A DNA stretch of 64,000 bases from SHZL01 sp963784425 (GCA_963784425.1 CAWARM010000014.1:107094-171093), one strand, 5' to 3'; counted from the stretch's first letter, positions 28,385 through 38,370 are shown. The notes: generated from the letters alone by a model not told the origin. Numbers and translations are program-made.

Positions 28385-30379
28385 ATGAACGCACTGCTGG
28401 CCATTTTTCGCGCCGTACACTACGCCTCAGCGATGCTGTTGCTGGGTGAATTGATTTTTGTGCTGCTGGTGGCGACGCCGGCTGTGAATCGTGATGGTGC
28501 GGGCAGTGCTGGCGAAGACGCGCGGCGTTTCCGGAAAGTCACGCGCTGGTGCCTGATCGCAGCCATCGCGTCGGGTGGGGCATGGTTACTCATCGCATCC
28601 GCCCTGATGAGCGGCCTGCCGATGGGCGATGCGATGGCAGGCAAGACCATTGGCCTGATTCTCGGCAACACCGTATTCGGTCAACTATTCGCAGTACGCG
28701 CCGGGCTTTTGCTGGCGCTGGGTGCCGCGCTGGTGGTGCTGTCACGGGCCCGCAATGACTCCCGCCGCTTGCGCCTCAGATGCGTCGCCCTGGTGTTGGC
28801 TGCCGCCTACCTTGGTTCATTGGCAGGGGCGGGGCATGCGGTTGCGGGGGATGAAGACGGGAATTTCACGAGGATCGCGGCTGATGTTGTGCACTTGCTG
28901 GCGGCGGGTGCATGGCTGGGCGCACTGCCTGCGCTGGTATTCATGCTCGGCCATGCGAGGATGCCGCAGGCAGCCGCAGGCGCGCTGCGGCGCTTCTCGA
29001 CACTGGGCGTGATTTGCGTGGGCTCGCTGATTCTCAGCGGTGTCATCAACAGCTGGTACGAGGTAGGCACCTTCCCGGCCCTGATTGGCACGGACTATGG
29101 CCGCTTGCTGGTCGCCAAGCTGGTGCTGTTTGCGGCCATGCTGGGTTTCGCCACGGTGAACCGCGGGCTTTCGCTGCAACTGGCGACCAAAGTGGATAGC
29201 GCAGCGCTGCGGCGGGTCAGGCGCAACGCGCTGTTTGAAGTCGCGTTCGGAGTGGCAGTCATTGCCATCGTTGCCGCACTCGGGGTGATTGTTCCAGCCA
29301 TACATGAATCCATAATCTGGCCATTCGATTACACGCTGAGCTATGACATCATCGGGCAATCGGCCTGGATGCAACTTGGGGTGGTAGCTGCCGGCACGGT
29401 TGCATGCATTGCTGCAATCGCTCTGCTTGCAGGCGCACTGGGCAGTCCGCCGCGGATCCGGATAACGGCCCTTGTGGCCATTTTCGTAGCGCTTGTGATT
29501 TATGCTTCGCTGCTGGTCGTGCCGGCCCATCCCACGACCTATCTCGTTTCTCCAGTGCCCTACGCTGCGGACGCGATTGCAGCCGGTTCCACCCTGTATA
29601 TGGAGAACTGCAGCACTTGCCATGGCTTCGACGGTCGTGGCAATGGCGAGGATGTGGTTCCGCCGACAAACGCTCAGATCAACCTGAACGACATTACGCC
29701 CAAGCGCCGGGCCGGAGATCTGTTCTGGTCGATTGCGCACGGCATTCCTGCAGCACCGATGCCGGGATTTGGCGGACAACTGGGGGAAGCGGATATCTGG
29801 AGCCTGGTCCAGTTCCTCGACGCACAGACCGCCGCGCAAAATGCACTCACACTGTCGGACCGCTTGAAACCGGTGAAGCCGGTGCCCGCCCCGGAGTTCA
29901 CTTTTGAATTCCCGGGGAGCCCACAGGAATCGTTGCAGCAACAGCGCGGAAAACGTATCCCGCTGCTGGTGTTTTATACCCTGCCGTCCTCACTGCCGCG
30001 CTTGCTCGAACTGGCGGCGCTCGAGCGCGCCTACTCCCGGGCAGGAGCGGTCATCATCGCCATACCTATGAACGCATCGCCAGCCGCATCTCTGGCCGCG
30101 ACTTCCCGCGACCTGGGTGCTGGCGGCGAATCGATACTGGCGTTCACCAGCCCTGCGGTTGCCGCGACGTACACGATGTTCGCAAGGGGGGTGGAAGATG
30201 CTCCTATAGCCTCAGTCCAGCATGTCGAATACCTGGTCGATCGCTTTGGTTCGATCCGGGCCCGCGGGATTGGCGTGCCTGATGCAAGGTCAAAATGGTC
30301 TGTGCGCATGCTCCACCAGATCGCCGTGCTGGTACATGAGCCCCCACGTCCACCGATCCAGTGGGGGCACCGGCACTGA
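28385..30379 (+). CDS. copD: CopD - cytochrome c - thioredoxin-fold fusion protein
   Basis: Residues 1 to about 375 form a CopD-type integral membrane region with about nine helices, including the CopD domain (AADVVHLLAAGAWLGALPAL, GTDYGRLLVAKLVL). Residues 390-480 are a class I cytochrome c domain: heme motif CSTCH (Cys409-His413) and a likely axial Met in PMPGF. The last 170 residues resemble a thioredoxin fold (IPLLVFYTLPSSLPRLLELA, VDRFGSIRARGIGV) without a CXXC pair. The usual CopD is only about 300 residues. The fusion suggests copper import linked to periplasmic electron transfer. The next gene begins two bases after its stop. Confidence 0.88.
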   Translation: MNALLAIFRAVHYASAMLLLGELIFVLLVATPAVNRDGAGSAGEDARRFRKVTRWCLIAAIASGGAWLLIASALMSGLPMGDAMAGKTIGLILGNTVFGQLFAVRAGLLLALGAALVVLSRARNDSRRLRLRCVALVLAAAYLGSLAGAGHAVAGDEDGNFTRIAADVVHLLAAGAWLGALPALVFMLGHARMPQAAAGALRRFSTLGVICVGSLILSGVINSWYEVGTFPALIGTDYGRLLVAKLVLFAAMLGFATVNRGLSLQLATKVDSAALRRVRRNALFEVAFGVAVIAIVAALGVIVPAIHESIIWPFDYTLSYDIIGQSAWMQLGVVAAGTVACIAAIALLAGALGSPPRIRITALVAIFVALVIYASLLVVPAHPTTYLVSPVPYAADAIAAGSTLYMENCSTCHGFDGRGNGEDVVPPTNAQINLNDITPKRRAGDLFWSIAHGIPAAPMPGFGGQLGEADIWSLVQFLDAQTAAQNALTLSDRLKPVKPVPAPEFTFEFPGSPQESLQQQRGKRIPLLVFYTLPSSLPRLLELAALERAYSRAGAVIIAIPMNASPAASLAATSRDLGAGGESILAFTSPAVAATYTMFARGVEDAPIASVQHVEYLVDRFGSIRARGIGVPDARSKWSVRMLHQIAVLVHEPPRPPIQWGHRH

Positions 30380-30380
30380 A

Positions 30381-31091
30381 ATGGCCAGGCTGCATGAGCA
30401 GGCCCAACTACTGGCGTTGGGTGACAGTGCGCTGGTTATTGAGTTTCCTCCCGGCATCGATGAAGGCACCAACAACTCCGTGCATGCATTGGGCAGGTGG
30501 ATTGGCACTAACCTGCACGTGGGCATCATTGAAACGGTGCCCGCCTACCACACGCTGACAGTTTTTTACGACCCGTGCGTGTATTGGTTTGATGAGCTGA
30601 AAAGCCTGCTCGCTGACATCGATTTTTCAGATATCACGCTTCAACAGGAACCCAGGTTGGTAGTCATTCCGGTTTGCTACGACCTGTCACTGGCCCCGGA
30701 CTTGCCATTGCTCGCAGAACACTGCGGCATTTCCATTGATGACGTGATTGCCCTGCATACCAGTGCTGGCTACCGGGTTTTCTTCCTCGGTTTTAAACCG
30801 GGCTTTGCCTATCTGGGTGGCCTTGACACCCGGTTGCACATGCCGCGCAAAGCCAGCCCGCGCGCCCTGGTGCCGGCTGGAGCAGTTGCAATCGGAGGTG
30901 AGCAAACCGGCGTCTATCCCCAGGCCAGCCCGGGCGGATGGCAGATTATCGGCCGCACACCCAGCCGGTTATTTGATCTAAGCAAAGAACCGCCATGCTT
31001 GCTGCAAGCCGGTGACCAGGTAAGTTTTCGGGCCATCTCCTTGCAGGAGTTTCTTGCCCGGGGCGGCTCAACCCAGGGTGGTGTTACATGA
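30381..31091 (+). CDS. pxpB: 5-oxoprolinase subunit PxpB
   Basis: The protein is KipI/PxpB-like: LALGDSALVIEF, a central YHTLTVFYDP region, and a C-terminal cyclophilin-like half with SAGYRVFFLGFKPGFAYLGG, VPAGAVAIGGEQTGVYPQAS and PGGWQIIGRTP. With PxpC and PxpA it forms the ATP-dependent bacterial 5-oxoprolinase that opens pyroglutamate to glutamate. It starts directly after copD and overlaps pxpC by four bases. No pxpA (LamB/YcsF family) gene is visible in the window. The function is doubtful here because pxpC is frameshifted. Confidence 0.92.
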   Translation: MARLHEQAQLLALGDSALVIEFPPGIDEGTNNSVHALGRWIGTNLHVGIIETVPAYHTLTVFYDPCVYWFDELKSLLADIDFSDITLQQEPRLVVIPVCYDLSLAPDLPLLAEHCGISIDDVIALHTSAGYRVFFLGFKPGFAYLGGLDTRLHMPRKASPRALVPAGAVAIGGEQTGVYPQASPGGWQIIGRTPSRLFDLSKEPPCLLQAGDQVSFRAISLQEFLARGGSTQGGVT

Positions 31092-32081
31092 TGGTCCTGG
31101 AAAATGCTGGTATCAGCAGCTTGCAGGACCTTGGCCGGCCCGGGTACCAAAGCCAGGGTATCGGCCAGTCGGGCGCGATGGATCGATTTGCACTGCGGGT
31201 GGCGAATAGTCTGCTGGCCAACGACGAAAACTTCGGTGCGATTGAAATCACCTTTGGCCATGTGCGCATGCGCACACAGAGCGCACAGTGGTTTGCCGTA
31301 ACCGGCGCCGACTTATCGGCCAGCCTGAATGGGCAGGTATTCCCCTTGTGCCAACCGGTGTTCGTACCCGCGGACAGTGTCATCGAATTCAAAAAACCGC
31401 TGCGGGGTTGCCGCGCCTACCTGGCAGTGCAGGGTGGTTTTGCCGTCGCGCCGGTACTGGGAAGCGTGGCTACCGATGTGCGTTCAGGTTTTGGTGGTTT
31501 GCACGGAACGTGGCTGAAGAAAAATGACAGCATGGAATTCAAGCGCCCGGCGCAACACGTCGCGCGGCAGATAAACTGGCACACCCACTACGCCAATCCG
31601 GCGTTTGCCAAGGCTGGTCCGCTGCGCCTTATCCCTGACCGTTTGTGGCATGAATTGAGCGAGCAGGAAAGGCAAGGCTGTCTTGCGCACGATTGGCGAT
31701 ATTGCACCGGAGTCCGATCGAATGGGCATTCGCCTCGCGGAATCCCTGCCTCACGACGTGCCGGACCCATTGCCGAACAAGCGGCCGGGCGGAGCTATGC
31801 TTTCAAGTGCAGTTGCCTTTGGCTCCATCCAGGTTCCACCCGATAACAGGCCCATTATCCTTATGGCCGACCGCCAAACCACGGGCGGCTATCCCTTGCT
31901 GGGGACCCTTGCCAGCGTGTCGCACTCATCCCTGGCGCAGCTCAAGCCCGGCGACGCGGTACGATTTGAGTTGATCGAACTCGCCGAGGCGCAGTCCGAG
32001 TGGCGGCAGCACGAGCTGTCATTCCGGCAGTGGCAATCCCATATCAGGAATTGGTGGCAGAGCGCTCCCTCTAATACTTAA
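31088..32081 (+). pseudogene. pxpC: 5-oxoprolinase subunit PxpC, single-base frameshift
   Basis: The first frame gives a normal PxpC/KipA start (ISSLQDLGRPGYQSQGIGQS, FAVTGADLSASLNGQ) up to HELSEQERQ near 31672. The rest (TIGDIAPESDRMGIRLAE, VAFGSIQVPPDNRPIILMAD, RQTTGGYP) continues in the next frame to the stop at 32081. Removing one base from CAAGGC at 31673-31678 restores ERQAVLRTIGDIAPESDRMG, a normal PxpC junction. Both halves remain well conserved, so the shift is recent or is a sequencing error. If real, 5-oxoprolinase would be inactive. Confidence 0.88.
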
Positions 32082-32121
32082 ACCATGTTCTCTCATTCCG
32101 CTGGTTTGTATGCGCAGAAAA

Positions 32122-33150
32122 TCAGCTAGTGACCGGCGATAGCAGGCCCGTTTCGCGCAACTCATCTTTCAGGTAGGCGTAGTAAATAGGGGCTGCAATC
32201 AAGCCGGGAATGCCGAATGCCGCCTCCAGAACCAGCAGCGCCAGCAACATTTCCCAGGCCTTGGCCTGGATTTGGCTGCCAATAATCCGCGCATTCAGGA
32301 AGTACTCAAGTTTGTGGATAATGATGAGATAGGCAAGCGACCCCATTGCGACCGTCAGCGAATCGCTAAGGCTGACAATGAATATCACTGTGTTCGAGAT
32401 CAGGTTGCCAATGATGGGCAGTAGACCAATGACGAAAGTTAAAACAATGAGGGTCTTGGTAAAGGGCAGGTGAATGCCAAACAATGGCAGTACAACGGCC
32501 AGGTAAAGCGCCGTCAGGGCGGTGTTGATGGTCGATATCCAGACCTGCGCAAACACCACGCGACGAAAAGCATTGTTGAGGCGCAGCGCGCGATTGGCGA
32601 TTTCGTCGACCAGGGGTCCGCCTGAGTGCGACGAGACCGCTGTTTCCAGCGACAGCAATCCACCGATCACCATGCCGATGAGGATGTGCGCCAGTACACG
32701 TCCGAGGTCTTTGCCTGCTACCTGGAAGACGGCAGCGTTCGCGCGCAGCCACTCGACCAGCGCGCGGCGCAACTCTTCGGCATCGGCCGGCATATAGTCT
32801 GAGATCCACACCGGCATTTGTTCGCGCGAGTGTTCGATGATCTCGGCCATGCTGTTGATCAGGGCCGGAATGCTTTCATTGCTCTCGCGCAACATGGAAC
32901 TGGCCGACACGCCCAACAAGGCAATCAGCGCAATCACTGCGCCGGCGATAAGAGAAACCGCCAGCAGTCTCGGGCCTTCGCCCCACAGCATGCGGGTACG
33001 AAACAAGGGAGTCAGCATATTGACCAGCGAAAATACCAGCAGACCGGCGATGAGCGCGGGCAGCAGGTGCAAATACAGCACCAACAGCAGCGTGGCAGTA
33101 CTGGCGCATAAGGAAAAAATGTCTTTTCGCAACGCGGGGGGCGCTCCCAT
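32122..33150 (-). CDS. AI-2E family (PerM-like) membrane transporter
   Basis: The 342-residue hydrophobic protein has about seven helices, with the family hallmarks LAGLLVFSLVNML near the start, the long amphipathic helical region (90-150), and C-terminal YLIIIHKLEYFLNARIIGSQ, WEMLLALLVLEAAFGIPGLI. Members export autoinducer-2 or other small solutes or act as antiporters; the substrate is unknown. No clear ribosome-binding site precedes the ATG, so the start is uncertain. It is divergent from the DUF3667 gene. Confidence 0.85.
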   Translation of the reverse strand: MGAPPALRKDIFSLCASTATLLLVLYLHLLPALIAGLLVFSLVNMLTPLFRTRMLWGEGPRLLAVSLIAGAVIALIALLGVSASSMLRESNESIPALINSMAEIIEHSREQMPVWISDYMPADAEELRRALVEWLRANAAVFQVAGKDLGRVLAHILIGMVIGGLLSLETAVSSHSGGPLVDEIANRALRLNNAFRRVVFAQVWISTINTALTALYLAVVLPLFGIHLPFTKTLIVLTFVIGLLPIIGNLISNTVIFIVSLSDSLTVAMGSLAYLIIIHKLEYFLNARIIGSQIQAKAWEMLLALLVLEAAFGIPGLIAAPIYYAYLKDELRETGLLSPVTS

Positions 33151-33310
33151 GACTGGCAGTGAAACTCAATTGTCCGGTACAACAGAAGATACTGCTTGAG
33201 TCATCTGGCCGCCAGTCCGCGTTGATCGTACACTGACGAGCATCCGCACCCGACTCACTGGGTTGCATCCAACAAGGCCAGGGCCTGCTGCAATTGCCCC
33301 AGCGAATAAC

Positions 33311-34180
33311 ATGACAATGCCGAGGGCACATGGCGTGAAGATTGGCAAAACCTGGAACTGCCCCACCTGCAAAGTATCGGTTTCAACCCCGCACTGCGCG
33401 ATGTGCGGGGAGCGTCCCATTGATCCGCGTGAGCTGACCGTCCCCGGGTTGTTCAGGCAATTGCTGGAAGCCTTCAGCAATATCGATGGACGCTTGCTAC
33501 GCAGTTTTCGAACGCTGCTGCGCAGTCCGGGCATGCTGACAAACTCGTACCTGGCGGGGCAGCGCCTGGTTTATATCCGACCGCTCAGCTTGTTCCTGGT
33601 CAGCAACGTATTCTTTTTCGGCGTCCAGTCACTGACGAGCACCAGCATCGTCTCCCCGCCGTTGGAATCGAACCTGCACGTCCAGGATTGGAGCGCCGTG
33701 GGACGGTCGTTGGTGGCGAATCAACTGGAAGCCCGGGGAATCAACCTGGAGCAACTGACACTCCTGTACAACCAGACCGCCATTTTGAATGCCAAGTCGC
33801 TGGTAATCCTGATGGTGCTGCCCTTCACTCTGCTGACTGCCCTCATGTTTGTGCGCCAAAAGAAGCCGTTTGTCGCCCATGTGGTTTTTTCACTCCACAT
33901 GTATACATTCGTGCTGCTTTTGTATTGCCTTGCCCTGCTCGTTATTCTCCTGGATGGATATTTCGGCGGCAATGGCGCCCTTTCCCCGCTACTGGACAAT
34001 ATTCTGACCGCGTCCCTGCAGGCAGCTTTTGCAGCATATTTATACCTCGCGACAGGTTCTGTTTATGGCGCCAGCGGGGTGACCAGAATAATCAAGACCG
34101 TGCTGTTGTCTGTTGCCGTGGGGGTAATTCTCCTTGGCTATCGATTCGTCATTTTCCTGATCACGCTGTACAGCATCTAG
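33311..34180 (+). CDS. DUF3667-type zinc-ribbon membrane protein
   Basis: An N-terminal zinc ribbon (CPTCKVSVSTPHCAMCGER, two CXXC pairs) is followed by a DUF3667 membrane region with helices near residues 95-115, 170-190, 205-230, 240-255 and 265-285; LLRSPGMLTNSYLAGQRLVY and PLSLFLVSNVFFF are typical. The function of the family is unknown. Two ATGs (33311 and 33317) are possible starts; no good ribosome-binding site is seen. It converges on the TolB/TPR gene with 12 bases between stops. Confidence 0.82.
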   Translation: MTMPRAHGVKIGKTWNCPTCKVSVSTPHCAMCGERPIDPRELTVPGLFRQLLEAFSNIDGRLLRSFRTLLRSPGMLTNSYLAGQRLVYIRPLSLFLVSNVFFFGVQSLTSTSIVSPPLESNLHVQDWSAVGRSLVANQLEARGINLEQLTLLYNQTAILNAKSLVILMVLPFTLLTALMFVRQKKPFVAHVVFSLHMYTFVLLLYCLALLVILLDGYFGGNGALSPLLDNILTASLQAAFAAYLYLATGSVYGASGVTRIIKTVLLSVAVGVILLGYRFVIFLITLYSI

Positions 34181-34192
34181 CGGCGCCTGCGA

Positions 34193-36214
34193 TCAGGCAG
34201 CAGAAGACTCTGCTATGGATTGGACATTCCAATCCTGCCGCTCCCACCACGGGTGGTGCCAGCCTATGCTCCGGGCCTCATCCAGCAAAGCCCTGGCCTG
34301 CTGCGTATGCCCAAGGAGTGCATGAGCGCAGGCTGCCCAGTAGCTGGCTACGGGGTTGACGATTTCCTGTTGGGTCATGTGGTCGTAACCGGCCAAAAGC
34401 CCTTCCAGTTCATCCCGGCCGCGTGCGTCATCGGCCAGCAGCCGCAAATGAGCCCGATTGATCACGTGCGGGAGCCGCCAGATCCAGTCATCGGTGATCA
34501 GTTCGATCAATTCCCTGCCCCCGTCCAGCGTGGCCTGCTCGTATTGCTCTCGTGCAGCCGGTAAGTCATCCAATGCTATAAAAGCCTGCCCACGCTGTTC
34601 GGCCGTGTAGGTGCGCGCGGTTTGACCCCTGGCCACTTTGCCGAGGTAATCACGATCAGCTCGGACCATGGAGTTTGCAATGATCAGGTCGGCGTCAAAA
34701 GGATTGTCCGGCGCCTTGCAGCAGGCCTCTTCCACGGACCTCCCTGCCGCTTCAAGTTGGCCCGCCTGCAACAACAGCAGTCCTTTGCGGGCATGGTAAT
34801 AGGCGCGTTCCGGTGCCAGTGCGATGGCGTCGTCGATGGCCTGCAGCGCGGGATCAAATTCTCTTACCTGGGCATGGGCGCGGGCCAGGCCATAGTGCGA
34901 AACGGGGAAATACGGATCGATGTCTATGGCCGCGGCAAAGCTCGTTTTCGCCTGTGCGACGTCACCGTAGCGCAGCGCATCAAAACCCACGTTGACATTG
35001 ATGATCGGTGACAGGGGGTCACGCTGCAGCGCCTCGCGGTTGCGCTGTCCGGCTTCGCGGAAATTTCCCTGTCCCACCAGTACCAGGCCATACCACACCA
35101 GGCCCATGGTATACGCCGGGTTCAGTTCCAGCGCCCGGCGCAGGGATTGGCCGGCTCCTGCCAGGTCACCCTGGCTTTCGCGGATCAGGCCAAGCGTGGC
35201 ATGCGCTTCCGCCTGATCCGGTGCGAGTTCGAGCGCGCGCTGTGCGGCGGGCAGTGCTTTGCTTACAGCTTCATCGACGGACATGTTCCCGTAGTAGCGG
35301 GAACTAAGGAGCATGGTGGCATCGCCCAGGCCGGAATAGGCCAATGCATAGTTTGCGTCGCATTCGATGGCTTGCTTGAAATACCCAACGGCTCGTTGCA
35401 GGGCGGCCTCGGTGCGCTTGTGAAAATGATGCCGGCCACGAAGGTAGAGGTTATACGCATCGAAGCGCTGCGTGGTGGCCGGGAGTAAGGCCGGGCCAGC
35501 GGGACTGGAAAGCGGACTGACCCGCTGGATCACCGCCACAGCGATCTCGTCCTGCAAGCGGAAGATGTCTTCGAGCTTACGTTCAAACTGCTCGGACCAG
35601 ATCTGGAAACCATCGGTGGCACTGACCAGTTGCAGGTTGATCCGAACAGCATCCGCCTGCTTGCGCACACCGCCTTCCAATACCACCGCGACATTCAGCA
35701 GCCGGCCGATTTCGCGGATGTCCTCGTGGCGCCCCTTGAACGAGAACGACGAGGTGCGAGCTGCAACCCGCAGCCCTGGCACGCGGGCGAGCTGGTTGCG
35801 GATTTCTTCTGACAGCCCATCGGAAAAATACTCGTTTTCGGCATCGTCACTGAGGTTTACAAACGGCAGGACCGCCAGAGAGCCGGGGGGTGCTTCGGGG
35901 GGCGTTGCAGCAGTCAATGGCAATGGGTCGATGCGTTCGATGCCTCCGGGTGTGATATCAAACAGCCAGGACAATAACAGCGCAACAGGAAACCCACACA
36001 CCAGCGCGGCGACGACATAGCGCTGCAGGTGCTCGAGTTCAAAGGCGCTGAGCAGGGCATAGCCCACCTGAATGACAATCCAGGCGAAGGCGCCGTAAAA
36101 GATTGCCACCTGCACCACATGACGGCGGCGCAGCTCATTCCAAAATTTCCGGACCGAAACCGGGTTGCGCTTTTTCACCTTCGGTACTATATCATCCGCC
36201 TTTAGTATGAACAT
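34193..36214 (-). CDS. Membrane-anchored TolB-like/TPR protein, paralogue
   Basis: It has the same architecture as the gene at 0.6-2.8 kb: a cytoplasmic FWNELRRRHVVQVAIFYGAF start, two helices (QVAIFYGAFAWIVIQVGYAL; YVVAALVCGFPVALLLSWLF), a TolB-N/FlgO-like domain from LAVLPFVNLSDDAENEYFSD, then TPR repeats to the end. It lacks the palindrome-encoded linker found in the other copy. The start is uncertain: ATG at 36214 overlaps the divergent permease gene by eight bases, and ATG 36238 or GTG 36178 are alternatives. Probable inner-membrane sensor or scaffold. Confidence 0.82.
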   Translation of the reverse strand: MFILKADDIVPKVKKRNPVSVRKFWNELRRRHVVQVAIFYGAFAWIVIQVGYALLSAFELEHLQRYVVAALVCGFPVALLLSWLFDITPGGIERIDPLPLTAATPPEAPPGSLAVLPFVNLSDDAENEYFSDGLSEEIRNQLARVPGLRVAARTSSFSFKGRHEDIREIGRLLNVAVVLEGGVRKQADAVRINLQLVSATDGFQIWSEQFERKLEDIFRLQDEIAVAVIQRVSPLSSPAGPALLPATTQRFDAYNLYLRGRHHFHKRTEAALQRAVGYFKQAIECDANYALAYSGLGDATMLLSSRYYGNMSVDEAVSKALPAAQRALELAPDQAEAHATLGLIRESQGDLAGAGQSLRRALELNPAYTMGLVWYGLVLVGQGNFREAGQRNREALQRDPLSPIINVNVGFDALRYGDVAQAKTSFAAAIDIDPYFPVSHYGLARAHAQVREFDPALQAIDDAIALAPERAYYHARKGLLLLQAGQLEAAGRSVEEACCKAPDNPFDADLIIANSMVRADRDYLGKVARGQTARTYTAEQRGQAFIALDDLPAAREQYEQATLDGGRELIELITDDWIWRLPHVINRAHLRLLADDARGRDELEGLLAGYDHMTQQEIVNPVASYWAACAHALLGHTQQARALLDEARSIGWHHPWWERQDWNVQSIAESSAA

Positions 36215-37118
36215 CCAAGACTGGAATGCCAAAGACATCCTGTTGCTGGCCCTTGCGGGGTTTACCCTGCTCTATCTTGTGGCGCTTGTAGCGGGTATCA
36301 GACGGGCAAAGAAGGAGAAGCGCGACGACATCAAGCCCACCGTAGCAACCACCCTCACCGGTTTTGTCGTCAACTTCTTTGATACCCTGGGCATTGGATC
36401 CTTCGCCACCACGACCGCCATTGTGCGGCACTGGCGACTGGTGAAAGACGAAGTCATCCCGGGCACACTCAATGTCGGGCACACCCCGGCATCCGTTGCC
36501 GAAGCCGTCATTTTCACAGCCCTGGTGCCGGTGGAGAGCGTCACGCTGATTTCGATGATCGCCGCCGCAGTAGCGGGGGCATGGCTGGGCTCAGGGGTTG
36601 TCGCTGCCTGGCCGAGAAGAAGGGTCCAGATCGGTATGGGCTTTGCGTTACTGATTGCCGCCGGCCTGATGCTCATGACACAACTCAAGCTGTTTCCTGG
36701 TGGTGGCGATGCATTGGCGCTCACCGGGCCCCTGTTATGGGCTGGAATCATCGGCAATTTCATTCTCGGAGCCTTGATGACGCTGGGTATTGGCCTGTTT
36801 GGCCCCTGCATGATCCTGGTCAGCCTGCTCGGCATGAACCCGATCGCAGCGTTTCCCATCATGATGGGTTCCTGTGCATTCCTGATGCCGGTGGCGAGCG
36901 TGCGCTTCATCAATGCCGGAGCTTATAACCTTGGCGCCACGCTGGCTTTTGCGCTCGGTGGCATTCCGGCAGTATTGATTGCCGCATACATCGTGAAGTC
37001 CCTGCCGTTATCGGCAATACGCTACCTTGTTGTGGTGGTGGTCCTTTATACCAGCGTCAGTTTGCTCCTTGCCGCGAGACGGGGAAGCCAGGAAAAAGTT
37101 GTCAGCAGCTGGCACTAA
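36207..37118 (+). CDS. TauE/SafE-family sulfite/sulfonate exporter-like permease
   Basis: With 303 residues and about eight helices, the TauE/SafE repeats are visible as TLTGFVVNFFDTLGIGSFAT and GNFILGALMTLGIGLFGPCM, each containing the internal G-x-G core. The family exports sulfite, sulfoacetate or related anions. The start at ATG 36207 is preferred over 36165, which would lie inside the divergent gene; both candidate starts lack a strong ribosome-binding site, and the two divergent 5' ends overlap. Confidence 0.83.
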   Translation: MNIQDWNAKDILLLALAGFTLLYLVALVAGIRRAKKEKRDDIKPTVATTLTGFVVNFFDTLGIGSFATTTAIVRHWRLVKDEVIPGTLNVGHTPASVAEAVIFTALVPVESVTLISMIAAAVAGAWLGSGVVAAWPRRRVQIGMGFALLIAAGLMLMTQLKLFPGGGDALALTGPLLWAGIIGNFILGALMTLGIGLFGPCMILVSLLGMNPIAAFPIMMGSCAFLMPVASVRFINAGAYNLGATLAFALGGIPAVLIAAYIVKSLPLSAIRYLVVVVVLYTSVSLLLAARRGSQEKVVSSWH

Positions 37119-37581
37119 TAGGCGTGTGGGAGCGATGTATGCCGGGTCCCAACCTGCCCTGGAAGTCGCGAAAGTGGCGAGTTCGGAAATTTCTGTAACA
37201 GAATTGTGGCACGTTCTTTAATGTGGTGATAAGGTAGACGTCCGGCTGGTGAATTCAGTATGCAGGTGCGTTGTGACAGATATGGCAAGCACCGCCGGTT
37301 TGTGTGGTCGCAATCGCGACAGGAAGGCAACACCAGAAAGGCTTTCGGTCGCTCTGCTGGTTTTGCAATTTTTGGCGGGCACTGAAGATCCAGTTTCGAC
37401 CTCTGTGTCGTTGATCAAATCCGTGCAAATGTAAGTACCGGTAACTGATGGTAAGAATGAATCGACTTTTAGATATTTGCGGTGTTAACATCTGCGCCCG
37501 CCGCATTGCGGCAGAACTCGTCCCGTACTTTCGTGCGGACGCAAGGTAGCGGATCTCGTTGACCAGGAGGCGTTTTAAGTC
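37119..37581. other. Intergenic region upstream of the TonB2-type operon
   Basis: There is no convincing gene in about 460 bases. A 61-codon open frame (37249-37434) has no family match and no ribosome-binding site. The region must contain the operon promoter and probably regulator sites, but I see no clear Fur box or other operator. Confidence 0.5.
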
Positions 37582-38370
37582 ATGATCCCGATTAATTCCA
37601 GGCTAGTGAAAACAATCAGCCTATTGCTGATCATAGCGGTGCCAGTCATTCTGACCGCGCCGGTCTATGCTCAAACTGTAGACAATGCTGTAAACGCCCA
37701 GGTAGCTGTTGACAAGGACGCCGCCGCATCACAGGACCGAATCAACGAGATTCGCGACAAGACGCAGGATGCCGCGAGCAAGTATGCGCAGGCGGTTGCT
37801 GAAAGTGAGAGCATGGAGAAGTACAACAAGCAGCTTGCCGGCCAGGTGGCGGACCAGAACAAAGAGATGGCGTCGATTGAGAAGCAGTTAACGGAAATCG
37901 AAACCACCAACCGCGAAGTACAGCCTTTGATGCAACAGATGGTAGATACCCTCGAGCGTTTTGTCGCTTTGGATGTGCCATTCCTCCTCGAAGAGCGTAC
38001 CAAGCGCGTGCAATCATTGAAAGACCTGATGCCGCGTTCGGACGTCGCCATCTCCGAGAAATACCGCCGGATTATTGAGGCCTACCAGATTGAGCTGGAA
38101 TACGGCCGGACCCTGGAGACCTACGCGGGTCGTATCCAGGACGCCAATGGCGAGCGCACCGTGGACTTTGTTCGTTTGGGAAGGGTTTCATTGATGTATC
38201 AAACACTTGATGGCTCAGAGACCGGGTACTGGAATGCCCAGGAAAAGAAATGGGTGGTAGATAACAACTATGCCCATGCAGTGTCGGAAGCACGCCGAGT
38301 AGCCAAGAAAGACGGAGCCCCTGATCTGTTGAAAATTCCTGTGCCGGCTCCCCAGGAGGTGCGGTCGTGA
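37582..38370 (+). CDS. DUF3450 periplasmic coiled-coil protein of TonB2-type system, copy 1
   Basis: CAGGAGG lies 13 bases before the ATG. A Sec signal ends near VYAQ; residues 45-115 are a predicted coiled coil (NRINEIRDKTQDAASKYAQA-type heptads), followed by the conserved C-terminal region EKYRRIIEAYQIELEYGRTL, VDFVRLGRVSLMYQTLDGSE and ETGYWNAQEKKWV. In Shewanella and Vibrio the orthologue precedes ttpC in the TonB2 operon; its exact role in energy transfer is unresolved. It overlaps the next gene by four bases. Confidence 0.9.
   Translation: MIPINSRLVKTISLLLIIAVPVILTAPVYAQTVDNAVNAQVAVDKDAAASQDRINEIRDKTQDAASKYAQAVAESESMEKYNKQLAGQVADQNKEMASIEKQLTEIETTNREVQPLMQQMVDTLERFVALDVPFLLEERTKRVQSLKDLMPRSDVAISEKYRRIIEAYQIELEYGRTLETYAGRIQDANGERTVDFVRLGRVSLMYQTLDGSETGYWNAQEKKWVVDNNYAHAVSEARRVAKKDGAPDLLKIPVPAPQEVRS

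Noticed and set aside
28817..29941. 374-codon open frame on the minus strand
   Set aside because: It is antisense to the copD fusion; composition (many Arg, His, Gln) is typical of a shadow frame.
37249..37434. Short open frame upstream of the TonB2-type operon
   Set aside because: No ribosome-binding site, no recognisable sequence, and overlapping frames on the other strand.
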